A DNA stretch of 64,000 bases from Tupaia tana (GCA_026018925.1 JAKSZU010000007.1:100856860-100920859), one strand, 5' to 3'. Shown: positions 22,254-33,470, counted from the stretch's first letter. The notes: generated by a model from the sequence alone, not told the origin. A program made the numbers and translations.

Positions 22254-22318
22254 TTTTTTTTTTTTGGAGAGGCTTTTGCTATAGGGCGTGTGTGCTCGCC
22301 AGAAAGACAGAGAGAGAC

Positions 22319-22377
<59 letters not shown>

Positions 22378-22505
22378 GAAATCACTCCCCAGGGGGGATG
22401 GCCACGCCGCAATCCCTTCTCCTCTCTGGATCTTGGGCCCGCACGCACACGCGCCCAACTACATGGGAGTCCAGCAACATAGTCATTACGCTAACTGCTG
22501 GTCCC
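22254..22505 (-). mobile_element. SINE-A copy with (GA)n expansion and internal deletion
   Basis: GCTATAGGGCGTGTGTGCTC is followed by GA repeats at about 22315-22372, the AGGGGGGATGGCC segment and GCACACGCGCCCAACTACAT. About 40 bp that normally contain the B-box and GGACCCGGCGGC are missing. It ends AACTGCTGGTCCC. Confidence 0.9.
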
Positions 22506-22509
22506 TCGT

Positions 22510-23150
22510 TTTTCCTTTTCAAAGAAAATATTAAATCCAGATAACACAAGCCCAGCCCTGAGTAGGGCATGCCCTGCTGCCTGACTCTGCATCCTGGCTG
22601 TTCGGGTGATCTGTGCACAGGGGCTCAGGCCAGGGTGACAATGAAGTCTGCGGCTATTTTCCTTCTCGTCACTTAGATGGGCCATACGCCCCTGAGCTTG
22701 ACCTCATTAGTGACGGCTCTCCCCCAGGGAATTAACTGGCCCAGAAACTACAGCGGGCACTGCACAGGCACAACTGGGAGAGTGTCTCTCCATCCCACTT
22801 CAAGGAAGATGACTCAGTTCATCTCCGTGACATGCTGCCACTGAGAGTCTGTCAACATGGCCGCTTGGAGGCACTGAGATCAGCACGGACCGCACTGGAG
22901 CCCACAACTGTGCACCTCCTGTGAGCTTGCGAGCGTGCTGGCAGGCAGAGGTGACTCCAGGCTTGAAGCGGCTGCACGCCCAAATAACACAGCACTCCGC
23001 TCAGCCCGGGGACCTGAAGGGGGGCTTACACATAAGTTACCCCAGCTCTGGAACCTCAGGCTCGATGGGGCCAGCTGGACTGGTGGAGCCAGGATGAAAG
23101 CATAGCAGCTGCCAGAAAGGAGTCCCCGATGCAGCCTGTTTTAAATCCCA
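22510..23150. other. Unassigned intron stretch
   Basis: Composition is moderately GC-rich. I see no POU2F1 exon, repeat family or RNA gene. Confidence 0.45.
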
Positions 23151-23408
23151 CCGTTACTTTGTAGTCAGCATATTCGGGAATTCACCAGCCCAGAGTGCAG
23201 ACTCTGACAGGCTTTGGCAACCATGTACCATCCTGTAACTGCTACCACAATTAAGGCACGGGACACTGTCATGGAGTTCCCTTGCGTCCCTTACAGTTAA
23301 TCCCCACCAGTGGCCCCCAAATCCCGGCAGCCAGTGATTTGATTTCTGTACCTGCAGTATGTTTGTTTCCAAAATGCCAAGTAAATTGAATCATACAGGA
23401 TGTAGTCT

Positions 23409-23660
23409 TTTTTTTTTTTTTTTAAGATGTTTGTCATAGAGCACTTGCGCTCGCCAAAGAGAGACAGAGAGAAGGAAAGTGAGAAATTGCCCCTCCAGGA
23501 AGAAAGGCCACTGCAATCCCTTCCTCTCCATTCTCCTCCTGGGATTTTGGGCACTCCAACACATGCACCTGGCATGGTTTACATGCTGTCAGGTTCAGGA
23601 TTCAAATGGTGGTCAGCCATGTGAGAGTCCAGTGCCTTTACCACTGCTACCTGCTGGCCC
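23409..23660 (-). mobile_element. SINE-B copy inside L1
   Basis: T15 leads to GTCATAGAGCACTTGCGCTC. CCACTGCAATCCCTTCCTC follows and the end is CTACCTGCTGGCCC. The L1 sequence continues on both sides. Confidence 0.85.
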
Positions 23661-24109
23661 TAATATGCATTCTTTCATGTCTGCTGCTTTCACTTAGCAT
23701 AGCCTTTGAAATTCATGCATATTGCTGAATGTACTCGAAGTACATGTACAGTTACTGCAGGGAAGCATTGCACGGATGTCCAAAGTCTGTGTTCTCTGCT
23801 CACTAGCTGATGAACACTTGGCAGTTTCAGTCTGGGAGTTACTGTGAATATTCATATAGCATTCTTATGTGGACATATGCTTTAATTTCTAGGAGTAGAA
23901 TTGCTGGGTCGTAAGGTACATGTATATTTAATTTTCTAAGAAACTACTGGAATAATTTCCAAGGTTCCACTGTGTGACTCCACCAGCAGCGGATGAGAGC
24001 TCCAGCTGCTCTGTTCTTAGTCTTATCACAGCCTTTTAAATTCTGCCATCTACCTAGTGAGCCTGCAGTAAAAATTCATGTGTATTTCCGTAATGACTAA
24101 CAGGTCCTT

Positions 24110-24295
24110 TTTCGTTTTTAAGAATCATTTTATTTTAACTTTATTTATTATTATTATTGTTACTTTCCAATTTGATCAGAGAGAGAGACACAGAGAAAGG
24201 GAAAGTGAGAAAGGAAGCCATCAGGTCCAGGACTTGAACCATGGTTGGCCAGGTGGTAGTCCAGAAACTTTAACCACCATGCCATCTGCCACTCC
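24110..24295 (-). mobile_element. SINE-C copy inside L1, with TSD
   Basis: AATCATTTTATTTTAACTTT is the reverse of the tail, and GGACTTGAACCATGGTTGGC lies in the B-box region. The TSD AATGACTAACAG flanks it at about 24092-24103 and 24297-24308. Confidence 0.88.
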
Positions 24296-24824
24296 AATGA
24301 CTAACAGTTTTAAACAATTTCTAATATACTTATGGGGCATTCACATATTTTCTTCAGTAAAGTAGCTTCAAATTTTTTTGCCCCATCCCCCCTAAATCAA
24401 TTTGTCTTATTAAATTGTCTTAAATTGTCATATAGTCTGGATACAAATCTTTTATCACATGTATTTTAAGAATATATTCTCCCTATCAGTGGTTTTTCTT
24501 TTTATTCTCTTAAGAGGCCTTTAATTTCTATGACATTAAATTTATCAAATTTTTTCTTAAATAGTGTTTTGTGTTCTATTTTTAAAAATCACTGCCTTAC
24601 CCTAGAACGTGAAGATTTTTTCCTTTAAAGTTTTCTTCTAGATATTTAGGTTTGTGACTCATTTCAAATTAATATTTCAGATTTTGGAGCATTTCAGATT
24701 TGGGATTTCCAGATTAGGGGTGTTCAACCTACAACGCACTAGTATTAAGGGGTAACTTCTACGCTGCAGCGAGTCAGAGCTCGAAGTGGGAAGTGGGACC
24801 AGCCAATTCAGTTATCTCCTTTCT

Positions 24825-24935
24825 AGGTAGGGAGCCTAAAGTTCAGAAAGGAAAAGAGTAACATGCTCAACATCACAACTAGGTAAGAAACAGAACCAGG
24901 CCTATGACCTAAGCCTCTAGACGCCTAAGACCTGT
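24825..24935 (+). mobile_element. MIR relic
   Basis: GTAGGGAGCCTAAAGTTCAG, AGTAACATGCTCAACATCAC and AGGTAAGAAACAGAACCAG follow the MIR core. Confidence 0.5.
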
Positions 24936-25154
24936 GCATTTTATATGCGTATGGTGCTTCCAGAGTCTGATGGAAAAGAGCTGAAAAGCAACATTAAGCA
25001 TTGGAAGGAAAGAAAATACAGAGATCAGAGCTTTTTTTGCTGTTTCTGAGAAAGGACGAAGGACACTGATGTGCTTTAACTGAGTCCCTTAGATTCCAGC
25101 TGAAGTGGTAACATCTACTGCCAAGTACAGTGGGGATGGGGTCATGGCAAATAG

Positions 25155-25323
25155 ACACCACACAGGTGGCATGGCAGTTAAGGGCAGTGGACTCCCGCAT
25201 GGCCAACTGCAGTTCGAGTCCTGGACCTGAAGGCTTACTTTCTCACTTTCCCTCTCTCTCACTCTGTCCCTGTCAGGTCAAATTAAAATAAATGAACCGA
25301 AATAAAATGAAATAATTATTTTA
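25155..25323 (+). mobile_element. SINE-C copy
   Basis: CAGGTGGCATGGCAGTTAAG, CAGTTCGAGTCCTGGACCTG, TTTCTCACTTTCCCTCTC and the tail GGTCAAATTAAAATAAATG define the copy. Confidence 0.85.
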
Positions 25324-25610
25324 CAAAATAGCCAGCACACATCACTACTCATTTATTCCTATGAACATATAAGTCATTCTCTATGAACTATAAGAAATAG
25401 AGGTTAGGAAGATTTTCAAAGCCTTCAGCAATGTGGAAATGCCTTGCTATACCATGCTGGCAAGCCCAGCTATGAACTTTGGGTCAGTTTGAAGACTGGC
25501 TTATTTTTATTAGGGTTTTTGTTTTGTTTTGTTATGTTTTTAGTTAAACAAAGTCCAAAGGTTTCGCAAAAGAATAGGAGAGAAGGCAACCCTCAGGGAA
25601 GAGAACTGAC

Positions 25611-25705
25611 CTGGGAGGTGAGGGTGATGCTTGGCTGCGACTGTAGGAGGTTGGCTTGGCTTTGCTGAGGTAGTTGCGTTAAAAGATTTTGCGCTTGCAG
25701 GAGAC
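25611..25705 (-). CDS. POU2F1: POU2F1 coding exon: Gln-rich region before the POU domain
   Basis: After completing a split Gly codon the exon reads [16 protein letters not shown] and then [15 protein letters not shown], about human residues 217-248. The acceptor is TTTTGCAG|GTC and the donor TCCCAG|GTCAGT. Its 95 bp (two bases plus 31 codons) restore phase 0 after the single-base overhang of the preceding exon. Confidence 0.97.
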
Positions 25706-25709
25706 CTGC

Positions 25710-26340
25710 AAAAATACAAACATGTTATGCCAGAAATATTAAGACTATTTTGAACACAAATCAAAAGAAAGAATAAGAGTATGACCTGAAAATTCTAAGT
25801 GCTCTTCTGTTAGTCTTATTGGTCTTAAAACTCTTGTCTTATTTGCCTAAAATTCAATGTTGCTATATACCAATTTGGGTAAGAAGAGAATATTAAAATA
25901 AAAGAGGTACGTCTTTAGCATAATCTGAATCAGTTCTTTGATAAAGAGTTAATTCTTCCTTTTATTAAGGAGTGAATGAAAGTGAATAACTCTCTAATGA
26001 AGGAAGCTAGAAATTCCAAAAAAAAAAAAAAAGCCCTCAATTTCTGATCGCAGAATCCACTGGAAACTGCGTATGCATGCTACACCAGAGAACTGTTTCA
26101 TTAACGAAGTAGGCTATCCTGTAAGCAGGAAAAGATGCTGTGTTCAAGTTCTCTTTATCAAAAATTTGTCTTTCAGTGAAGATAAAGTTGAAAGGTAAGT
26201 CTTCATTCACATTAACACTGAACTTTCTTAGCTTAATGATTGATACGTGATGTCAACAATGCTTCATGGGACTACTGACTTTCAAGTAAACATGTAAATC
26301 CTCAATATATTTATAGTGGAAGGCTAATCAATTACTTGAC
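25710..26340. other. Intron next to the 95-bp exon, nothing recognised
   Basis: AT-rich, with an A14 run near 26020. No repeat family or additional exon was found. Confidence 0.45.
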
Positions 26341-26388
26341 TCTACAATTTTTTTTTTTTTTTTTTTTTATCCGGAATCTATCATGAGA

Positions 26389-26541
26389 GGGGACTGGCAG
26401 GTGGTGTGGTGGTTAAAGGTGCTGGACTTGCACATGGTTGACCGCAGTTCAAGTCTTGGACCTGGTGGCTTTCTCTCTCTCTCTCTCTGTCCTTCTCTGG
26501 TCAAATTTAAATAAATAAAGTTAAATAAAAATAATTTTTAA
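26389..26541 (+). mobile_element. SINE-C copy with TSD
   Basis: GGGGACTGGCAGGTGGTGTG is the head, and the tail GTCAAATTTAAATAAATAAA is followed by AAATAATTTTTAAAA. GAATCTATCATGAGAG and GAATCTATCAAGAGAG flank it. An unrelated T22 run lies just upstream. Confidence 0.9.
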
Positions 26542-26879
26542 AAGAATCTATCAAGAGAGGACCAATCTAGAATATCCATATATAAGTATTTAACCTATAG
26601 TAACCATTTTTAAACATAAAGCTGTTACTGTAATGCTAAACATAGGATTTCTTATGCTGGTATAAGAGTAAAGATAGAAATTACTTGACACAGAATGTGA
26701 AAAAAGAAAAAAAAGGATCCTACCATTCAAAAATAATTTTCTAGAAAACTCTGCCTTTCCTTGTCCTAGGGCAAGCAAAACATACTCAAGGATGATTAAA
26801 TGCAATTAAATAGAGAACATGTCATTACAGACTTCTCTTAAAAGGCAATTTGGAAAAAAAATAGTTTATGGAGGTTTGA

Positions 26880-27440
26880 ATGACCACCCTGCTTCCCCAA
26901 GTATCCATCTCTCTACAGACCAATCCACACAGGGAGCTGGGGGACCTTTCTGAGTGTATTTCCTCATCAAATGCCCCAGTGGGCTCCCATTACGAGCTGG
27001 GTGGCCCTCGGCAGCCACCGGCAACCTGGCCCTGTCCAGGGCCCACGGTTCACTCTCGCTGCTTCCTTCCACTCACTGCCTTTTCTTCCTGGCTTAGGGT
27101 GAGCGCGCTCCCCCCCAAGGTGCTGTGTCTTCCCTTGCCTACAAGGCACTTCATGGGGTACTCAAGCGTAGCAGCCCACCCCGCATCCATTTGGTTCCCA
27201 GTTCACATGCCGCTGCTCCAGAGCGGCCTCGGCAGGTCACGTGCCCATTCTCCATAGGCGCACCCTTCCAGGCAGCCCTCGTCTGCCGCGGCCGCTGCCT
27301 AGCACCTCTGGCTGCCAAAGCACTTGTTCATACATTTACTGTCTGACTTCTCATGACTGCAAGTGCCTTAACTTGTAGACCAACGTCACATCCCTTACAC
27401 GAGCAATGGAAGGCACGTAGCAGGCACCTGACAAGCTGCT
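26880..27440 (+). mobile_element. L2 relic
   Basis: CAAATGCCCCAGTGGGCTCC and, at the 3' end, ACTGCAAGTGCCTTAACTTG and GGCACGTAGCAGGCACCTGA resemble the L2 3' region ('gcacatagtaggtgctcaat'). It is strongly diverged. Confidence 0.45.
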
Positions 27441-27636
27441 GAGTAAACTAAACTAACGCAACGCTCATCTCGGTGCCGTCCCTACACTTCCCTGAGCCTG
27501 CAGGGTGGGCAGTCGTGCCCCCACATTCTGAACTGGCTGAGGCTGGGGTTAGACCGTGCTGGAAAGACTTTGCCGGGTGTTACTTTTGTTTTTCTTTCTA
27601 TCGGGAGAAATAAACTCAAATACAAACTCTACATAA

Positions 27637-27663
27637 TACATACATACATACATACATACATAC
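27637..27663 (+). repeat. (ACAT)n microsatellite
   Basis: About six ATAC/ACAT units. Confidence 0.95.
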
Positions 27664-27996
27664 TAATTGTACCGGTTTGAAAACACTTGAAGGATAGTCT
27701 AGAGAGGAGAACAACTGTATTTTATGTCAATGATTAAAATGAATCTAATATATAACACTTTTACAAACTCAAGAATATTTGGAAAGAATGCAAACTGAAG
27801 CTAACACGAGCACAAAGGTCAGAAGCCCTGCAACCCTTAAACACAGGGTGTTTCAACACATGAGCGTCTTTAAAGTTTAGCACTCAAGATTTCTACTAAC
27901 TTGTAAGTGACAAAATGATTTTAAAGATCATTTATGTCTAATCAGGAATTTTAATTCCAAATGTTTAATTTTAAAATTTAAACATTAAAGTAGCAT

Positions 27997-28255
27997 TTTT
28001 TTTTTTGAAGAGGTTTTTTTCGCTATAGGGCGCGTGTGCTCACCAGACAGAGAGAGACATAGAGACAGAAAGTGAGAAATCACCCCCCAGGGGGGATGGT
28101 CACGCCGCAATCCCTTTCTCCATTCTCCTCTCAGGATCTTGGGCACGCACGCACACGCACCCGGCGTGAGTTTTAAGCCACCGGGTCCGGGACACGAACC
28201 ACGGTCGACTATGTGGGAGTCCAGCGACATAGCCATTACGCAACTGCTGGTTCCC
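27997..28255 (-). mobile_element. SINE-A' copy with TSD
   Basis: It reads CGCTATAGGGCGCGTGTGCT and ends GCAACTGCTGGTTCCC. The TSD TAAAGTAGCAT occurs at about 27985-27995 and 28256-28266. Confidence 0.95.
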
Positions 28256-28340
28256 TAAAGTAGCATATTTTATGAATAAATTCAAACCTTAGCTCTTTGT
28301 GCTGAAGCAAGGTCAGCTGAAAATGCCGAGAGGTTTAGAC

Positions 28341-28598
28341 TGTTTTTTTTTTTTTGAAGATTTTCTTTTTTTTGCCATAGGGCATGTGTGCTTCTTAGAG
28401 GGAGACAGAGAGAGGGGAAGTGAGAAATCACCCCAGGCAGATGGCCATGCTGCATGGCCTTCTCTACTCTCCTCTTGGGATTCTGGGCATACACACACAT
28501 CTGCCTTCCCTGATTTTCAAGCCACTTAGTCGAGGACTCAAACTACAGAGTTGGCCATGTAAGATCCAGTGCCTTAACCACCACACCACCTGCTGGCC
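28341..28598 (-). mobile_element. SINE-B copy
   Basis: T-rich start, GCCATAGGGCATGTGTGCTT, GATTTTCAAGCCACTTAGTC and the CACCACCTGCTGGCC end. Confidence 0.82.
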
Positions 28599-28732
28599 TG
28601 AAGCTCAGAGAGGTTTAGAATTTCCTTTAGGACCAATTCTTGCCATTTTCCTGCTCCCCAAACAACAAAAAACAAATAAACAACTTTCCTAACAAAGAAC
28701 ATCTATTTATTTTAAAAATAAATAGTGAGGGG

Positions 28733-28860
28733 GGTTGGCAGGTGGTATGGTGTTGAGCTGCTGGCCTTCCGTATGGCTGACTGCAGTCCAAGTCCTGGAC
28801 CTGGAGGCCTGAGAATCACAATAGGTAGGGATCTTCTAAATGCCCGCAACACCAGACAAG
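28733..28860 (+). mobile_element. SINE-B/C head fragment
   Basis: GGTTGGCAGGTGGTATGG and CAAGTCCTGGACCTGGAGGC are recognisable. Past about 28835 the sequence no longer follows the SINE. Confidence 0.55.
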
Positions 28861-28863
28861 AAG

Positions 28864-29043
28864 CCACTTTAAATCTGCGGTGTGTCCTGGTGTGTTCAGG
28901 GACTGAGGTGGCCATGGTTATGCTCTAAACCTCATCTTCTAGACTCCGAAAGCACTCAGACAAGGTAGGGGGACCTCTGTCTTCTCTCTGCCTCTTTCTC
29001 TTGCTAATTTCAGAATCCATTTTAAATCTGTGGTGTGTCTTGG
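28864..29043 (+). repeat. 27-bp direct repeat, two copies about 150 bp apart
   Basis: CACTTTAAATCTGCGGTGTG (from 28865) and CATTTTAAATCTGTGGTGTG (from 29018) are near-identical and both continue TC(C/T)TGG. They lie just upstream of the ORF1-type LINE and may belong to its 5' region. Confidence 0.75.
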
Positions 29044-29157
29044 CACGTGTGTGTGGCATGCTAGCCGTGTGGTTTTCATTTTTTACCTTTTAATAAGGAT
29101 ATTTCCCCCTTTTTTGGTTGTTTTGTCTAGATTTTTTTTTTCTTTTTTCCTTTTGCT

Positions 29158-29158
<1 letters not shown>

Positions 29159-29202
<44 letters not shown>
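29159..29202 (+). repeat. Poly-T tract of about 43 bp
   Basis: A near-pure T run. Confidence 0.95.
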
Positions 29203-29205
<3 letters not shown>

Positions 29206-29864
29206 TTTACTTTCCCACTCTGCTCTGCAGCCTATACTCAGTGAATGCCTAGACAGACCTGGGTTTACCGTAGCCAAGCACCTGAATACTTTCAGGGCTA
29301 CTGAAATCCTCAAAGCTTATTGAACTTCCTGCTTTAAGTAAGAAACTTCTTTTTATATATCTGAACTCCTAATTTCTTTCTTTTTTCAATGGGGATACCA
29401 CATTGCAAAACACAATAGAGGAGAGATGTTTTGTCATAGAATGACCAGAAACCACTGCAAAGGCACAAGAAATATGAGAAACCAAGGAAATAGCTCTCCT
29501 GTAAGTGAAAAGAACAGTTCTTCACCATCCACAGACAGCACAGAGGAACTCATGGAAATGTCTGATAGAGAATTCAGAATATTCATAGTGACAAAACTAA
29601 ACAAGATACAAGAGGTGAGACACAATGAACTCCAGAAGATGCAGAAGAAAAGAGATGAGTTCCAGGAGGTGAAGAAGTTCTTGCATGATCTGAAAGGTAC
29701 TGCACACCATAAAAAACAATCAAACAGAGTTATTAGAGATGAAGGATGCAATACAGGAAATCAAAACCTCTCTCAAAAGTTTTAAAAGCAGGTTAGTCCA
29801 TGCAGAAGATTGAATCTTGGATGTTGAAGGCAAAAACCTCTGACCTAGCAAAAACAACCAAAAC

Positions 29865-30098
29865 TGGAGCAGCACATGGCTTAATGGCTATGTTGCTGGA
29901 CTCTGCGTTTAAGTCCTGGACCCAGTGGCTTAAAATCACACTGGCCACATGTGCATGCATGCCCAAGATCCCAAGAGGAGAATGGAGGAGAAGGGATTGC
30001 GACATGGCCATCCCTCCTGGGGGGGGGGGGGGGGGAGATATTTTTCATATTCTCTCTGTCTTTCTGGCATGCACATGCACCCTATAGCAAAAACCTCT

Positions 30099-30144
<46 letters not shown>
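29865..30144 (+). mobile_element. SINE-A copy with a roughly 45-base A tail, inside the LINE
   Basis: GGAGCAGCACATGGCTTAAT is the head, a G run (30019-30036) replaces the usual CCTGGGGGG segment, and CACCCTATAGCAAAAACCTC precedes the long A tail. About 15 bp around the anticodon-like region are missing. Confidence 0.9.
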
Positions 30145-30148
<4 letters not shown>

Positions 30149-30773
30149 ACGAAAACAAAAAACCACCAAAACAACTGAGAAAAATAACCCCAAAAATGAG
30201 AATACTATACGAGAAATATTAGATACCATTAGGCGCCCAAACATTGGATAGTCGGTATTCCAGAAGGTGAAGAAACGAGTAAGGGCATTGATAATCTACT
30301 CCATAGACTCTAGAAGAAAACTTTTCAAGTCTAGAGAGGCACTCAACTATCCCGACCCAAGAAATACAAAGGACCCCTAATAGAATCAACCCAAGAAGAT
30401 CTTCTCCAAGGCACATCATAGCCAGATTGGCCAAATCCACAGACAAAGACAAGATACTAAAACTGGCAGGAAAGAAATGTCAGGTTACTTATAAAGATTA
30501 TCCCATCAGGCTAACATCAGACCTCTCATCAGAAACAATGCAAGCAGGAAAGAATGGGAATGAATATTCAAAGTGTTAAGTGAAAAACAGTTTCAATCAA
30601 GAATACTAAACCCGGCAAGATTATCCTTCATATGGGAAGAAAAGACAAAAACATCCTCAGATAAACAAAACCTGGAAGAATTTACCAACAGCAGATCAGC
30701 TCTTCAAGAAGTTCTAAAAAAGTGCTTTACCAAGAAAACTAAAGATACACATACAGAATAAGAGAACAAAAAG

Positions 30774-31034
30774 GGGGACCAGCAGTTACCATAATGGCTA
30801 TGTCACTGGACTCCCACGTAGTCGATCATGGTTCGAGTCCTGGACCCGGTGGCTTAAACTCACGCCAGGTGCGTGTGCATGCGTGCCCAAGATCCTGAGA
30901 GGAGAATGGCGGAGGAAGGGATTGTGGCGTGGCCATCCCCCCTGGGGGGTGATTTCTCGCCTTTTGTCTCTCTGTCTGGCGAGTGCACGCGCCCTATAGC
31001 AAAAACCTCTCCAAAAAAAGAAAAAAAAAAAAAA
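30774..31034 (+). mobile_element. SINE-A copy with TSD, inside the LINE
   Basis: Head GGGGACCAGCAGTTACCATA, end GCCCTATAGCAAAAACCTC plus an A-rich tail. The TSD AGAGAACAAAAAG is at 30761-30773 and about 31035-31049. Confidence 0.95.
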
Positions 31035-32057
31035 GAGAGAACAAAAAGCAACCAAGAAAACGACCAACTTAATGCTAGGGAGAAGAAACATCAACAACAT
31101 TGAATGTTAACTTCTAGGATTAAATAGAAAGATCAGACCACCGTAACACTAAAAATTCAACAGACGAAAGATTAATTACATGACTGAACTGAAGAAATAG
31201 ACATTTAGGACTTTTGAGTAAAACCTTACTATCTTTCTCTTTAATATGCTTTGTTTTCCCAAAGGTAAGGGTTTTGTTTTCTTTTGAGCTATCGATAGGT
31301 TCGCAATTTGTTAAAATGTTTTTCCTTCTTGTTTCTTTAAACTGTTCTTCCTTCCTGACCTCTCTGGAATTGGAAAATATTTGGGAGTTTTCTTATTTTA
31401 TGGCAGAATGATTATTTGCTTAAGTTCAGTAATATCTGTTGCCTTGAAACAGAAATCGGAAATACTCATTATTGGAAAGGGTTTTGACTGGAAAGCCGTA
31501 TCTGAAGATTAACCAGCAAAGTATGGAACTGAGGTAAATCTCAAGTAAGCCAACAGTAGCTCTTGGAAAGATGGCCTAGCACCATGAAGAGTTCTGCCTG
31601 GCAGAGAGGATTAGAAAACCTATATGAAATAATTTGTACCACAAAAGAACCCGGACTTTTCCAGCTCTGCATTGTAATCAGTAGAGACTGCAAAAGAGCA
31701 GCCACAACCAGAGATTTATCTTGAGGAAGACTTTATAGGAACAAAGAGAATGATCTTTGATGGCAGATGGTATATCACAGAATACTTGGTAGGCAGGGCC
31801 GAATTGAGAAGGTTTATGTGTGAATTGTGTGCTGGATGTTTGCTTTGCAAGGGTTTGAATAGTTGACATGTAAATATTTTCTCAAAAATATTTAAAACCA
31901 TACTGTCTCTGTTATAGAGTCACAAACAAAATTATAACAAATATTCTGAGAATTATCTTTAAATTCAGTTTCTTGAAATTTTGAAAGTTGTTTATTAACT
32001 GTCAAGAACTATGGAGTATGAGTAAAAACTTTTTGATATGTAAAGAAAATGTCTGTG

Positions 32058-32330
32058 GGGGACCAGCAGTTAGCATAATGGCTATGTCGCTGGACGCCCA
32101 TGTAGTCGACTGAGGTTCGAGTCCTGGATCCGGCGGCTTAAACTCACGCTGGGCACATGTGCGTGCGTGCCCAAGATCCCGAGAGGAGAATGGAGAAGGG
32201 ATTGCAGCATGGCCATCCCCCTGGGGGGGGTTATTTCTTGCTTTCTGTCTCTCTGTCTCTGTCTTTGTGGTGAGTGCATGTGCCCTATAGCAAAAAACCT
32301 CTCAAAAAAAAAAAAAAAAAAAAGAAAAGA
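32058..32330 (+). mobile_element. SINE-A copy with TSD, inside the LINE
   Basis: It starts GGGGACCAGCAGTTAGCA and ends GCCCTATAGCAAAAAACCTC plus A. The flanks AGAAAATGTCTGTGG and AGAAAATGTTTGTGG are the TSD with one difference. Confidence 0.95.
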
Positions 32331-32422
32331 AAAAAGAAAATGTTTGTGGGAAAATGTAAGAACAAATAAACGAATGTTTTAAAAAAATAATAGATAGATA
32401 GGTAAATAAATATTAGAAATAT

Positions 32423-32678
32423 GGGACCAGTAGTTAGCATAATGGCTATGTCGCTGAACTCCCATGTAGCTGACCGCGGTTCAAGTCCGGGACCCGGTGG
32501 CTTAAAGTCAAGCCGGGTGTGTGTGCGTGCGTGCCCAAGATCCCGAGAGGAGAAGGGATTGCGGCGTGGACATCTGCCCTGGGGGGTGATTTCTTGCTTT
32601 CTGTCTCTCTGTCTCTCTCTGTCTTTCTGGTAAGTGCACACAACCTATAGCAAAAACCTCTTAAATAAATAAATAAAT
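32423..32678 (+). mobile_element. SINE-A copy with TSD
   Basis: GGGACCAGTAGTTAGCATAA at the head, AACCTATAGCAAAAACCTC at the end, then an AAAT repeat tail. The TSD is ATTAGAAATAT. Confidence 0.95.
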
Positions 32679-32898
32679 AATTAGAAATATAAAATATAAA
32701 TGGTGAGAGCATAAAGGGCACAATAAAATCTCCAACAGATTTTGATTAAAGTTCAGAAATGTATCAGTAAGCATGTTCCCAAGAAAAAGGAAGAAAGGTC
32801 ATTCTGGCAAATAGATTTCTCTTGCTATAAATTAAATTCTAGACAGAGTTATACAACCTAGCAATAGTGTCTAAAAATAGTGCCAAAAGTTTTAGATT

Positions 32899-33149
32899 GG
32901 GGCCAGCAGGTGGCTTAGCAGCTAAGGTGCTAGACTCCCACATGGCCTACCATGGTGCAAGCCTCAGATGCAGCGGCTTGGAAACCACACCAGGCACGTG
33001 TGTGTTTGTGTGTGTGTGTGTGCCCAAAATCCGAAGAGGAGAATGATAAAGAAGCGACAGCAGTGTGGCCATCCCCCTGAGGACTGATTTCTTATTTACC
33101 CTTTCTCTCTCCAGTGAGCACACACACCTTATGGCAAAATCCTAACCAA
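32899..33149 (+). mobile_element. SINE-B copy with TSD
   Basis: GGGGCCAGCAGGTGGCTTAG, GCCCAAAATCCGAAGAGGAG and CTTATGGCAAAATCCTAACC mark it. The TSD AAAAGTTTTAGATT is on both sides. Confidence 0.92.
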
Positions 33150-33470
33150 AAAAGTTTTAGATTAAAAAATGAAAACTAAGAAAAACAAAAGAACTCAAGA
33201 AGTCAGTATTGGGAGCTAATTTCATGCTGAAAACATTTATTATTAAAATTCCAACAGATCAAATCAGAGTCCCCTCCCATTAAGTTAAAGAAGAGCTATT
33301 CAGGTTCTCAGCTTCTGTGATGTTTCTAAACACGGAATGCCACTCTGCGTATCTATTTTTTAAGGGACATATCTCCACAGTTCTGATTCTTCACACTGTG
33401 GGGCAAACTTGGGAAACGGACCTGGAACTCAGCGGCAGAGCTACAATGGATTCCAGGTACTTCCAAGCAG

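Larger units (their letters stand above)
23150..24730 (-). mobile_element. Old L1 relic in antisense, with two SINE insertions
   Basis: TTGAATCATACAGGATGTAG, TTTCACTTAGCATAGCCTTT, GTAGAATTGCTGGGTCGTAA, CACCAGCAGCGGATGAGAGC, ATTCTCTTAAGAGGCCTTT and TTTCTTCTAGATATTTAGG occur in the order expected for the reverse complement of L1. A SINE-B (23409) and a SINE-C (24110) interrupt it. It is an old L1M-type copy. Confidence 0.8.
29203..32410 (+). mobile_element. L1 ORF1-only element (HAL1-like) with nested SINEs
   Basis: 29426-29785 encodes an ORF1p-like N-terminal part with a coiled-coil-type stretch (LQKMQKKRDEFQEVKKFL). After the first nested SINE, translated fragments RHIIARLAKSTDKDKIL, KCQVTYKDYPIRLTSDLS and SRILNPARLSFIWEEKTK match the RRM and C-terminal domains of L1 ORF1p, closing near 30760. 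About 1.3 kb follow with no endonuclease or reverse-transcriptase frame, the layout of half-L1 elements. ORF1 is broken by stops and frameshifts between 29785 and 30570 as well as by the SINE. The tail is taken as the A-rich run near 32380-32410, but neither end is exact. Confidence 0.65.

Noticed and set aside
29030-29323. Plus-strand frame rich in Phe
   Set aside because: Encoded by the poly-T tract.
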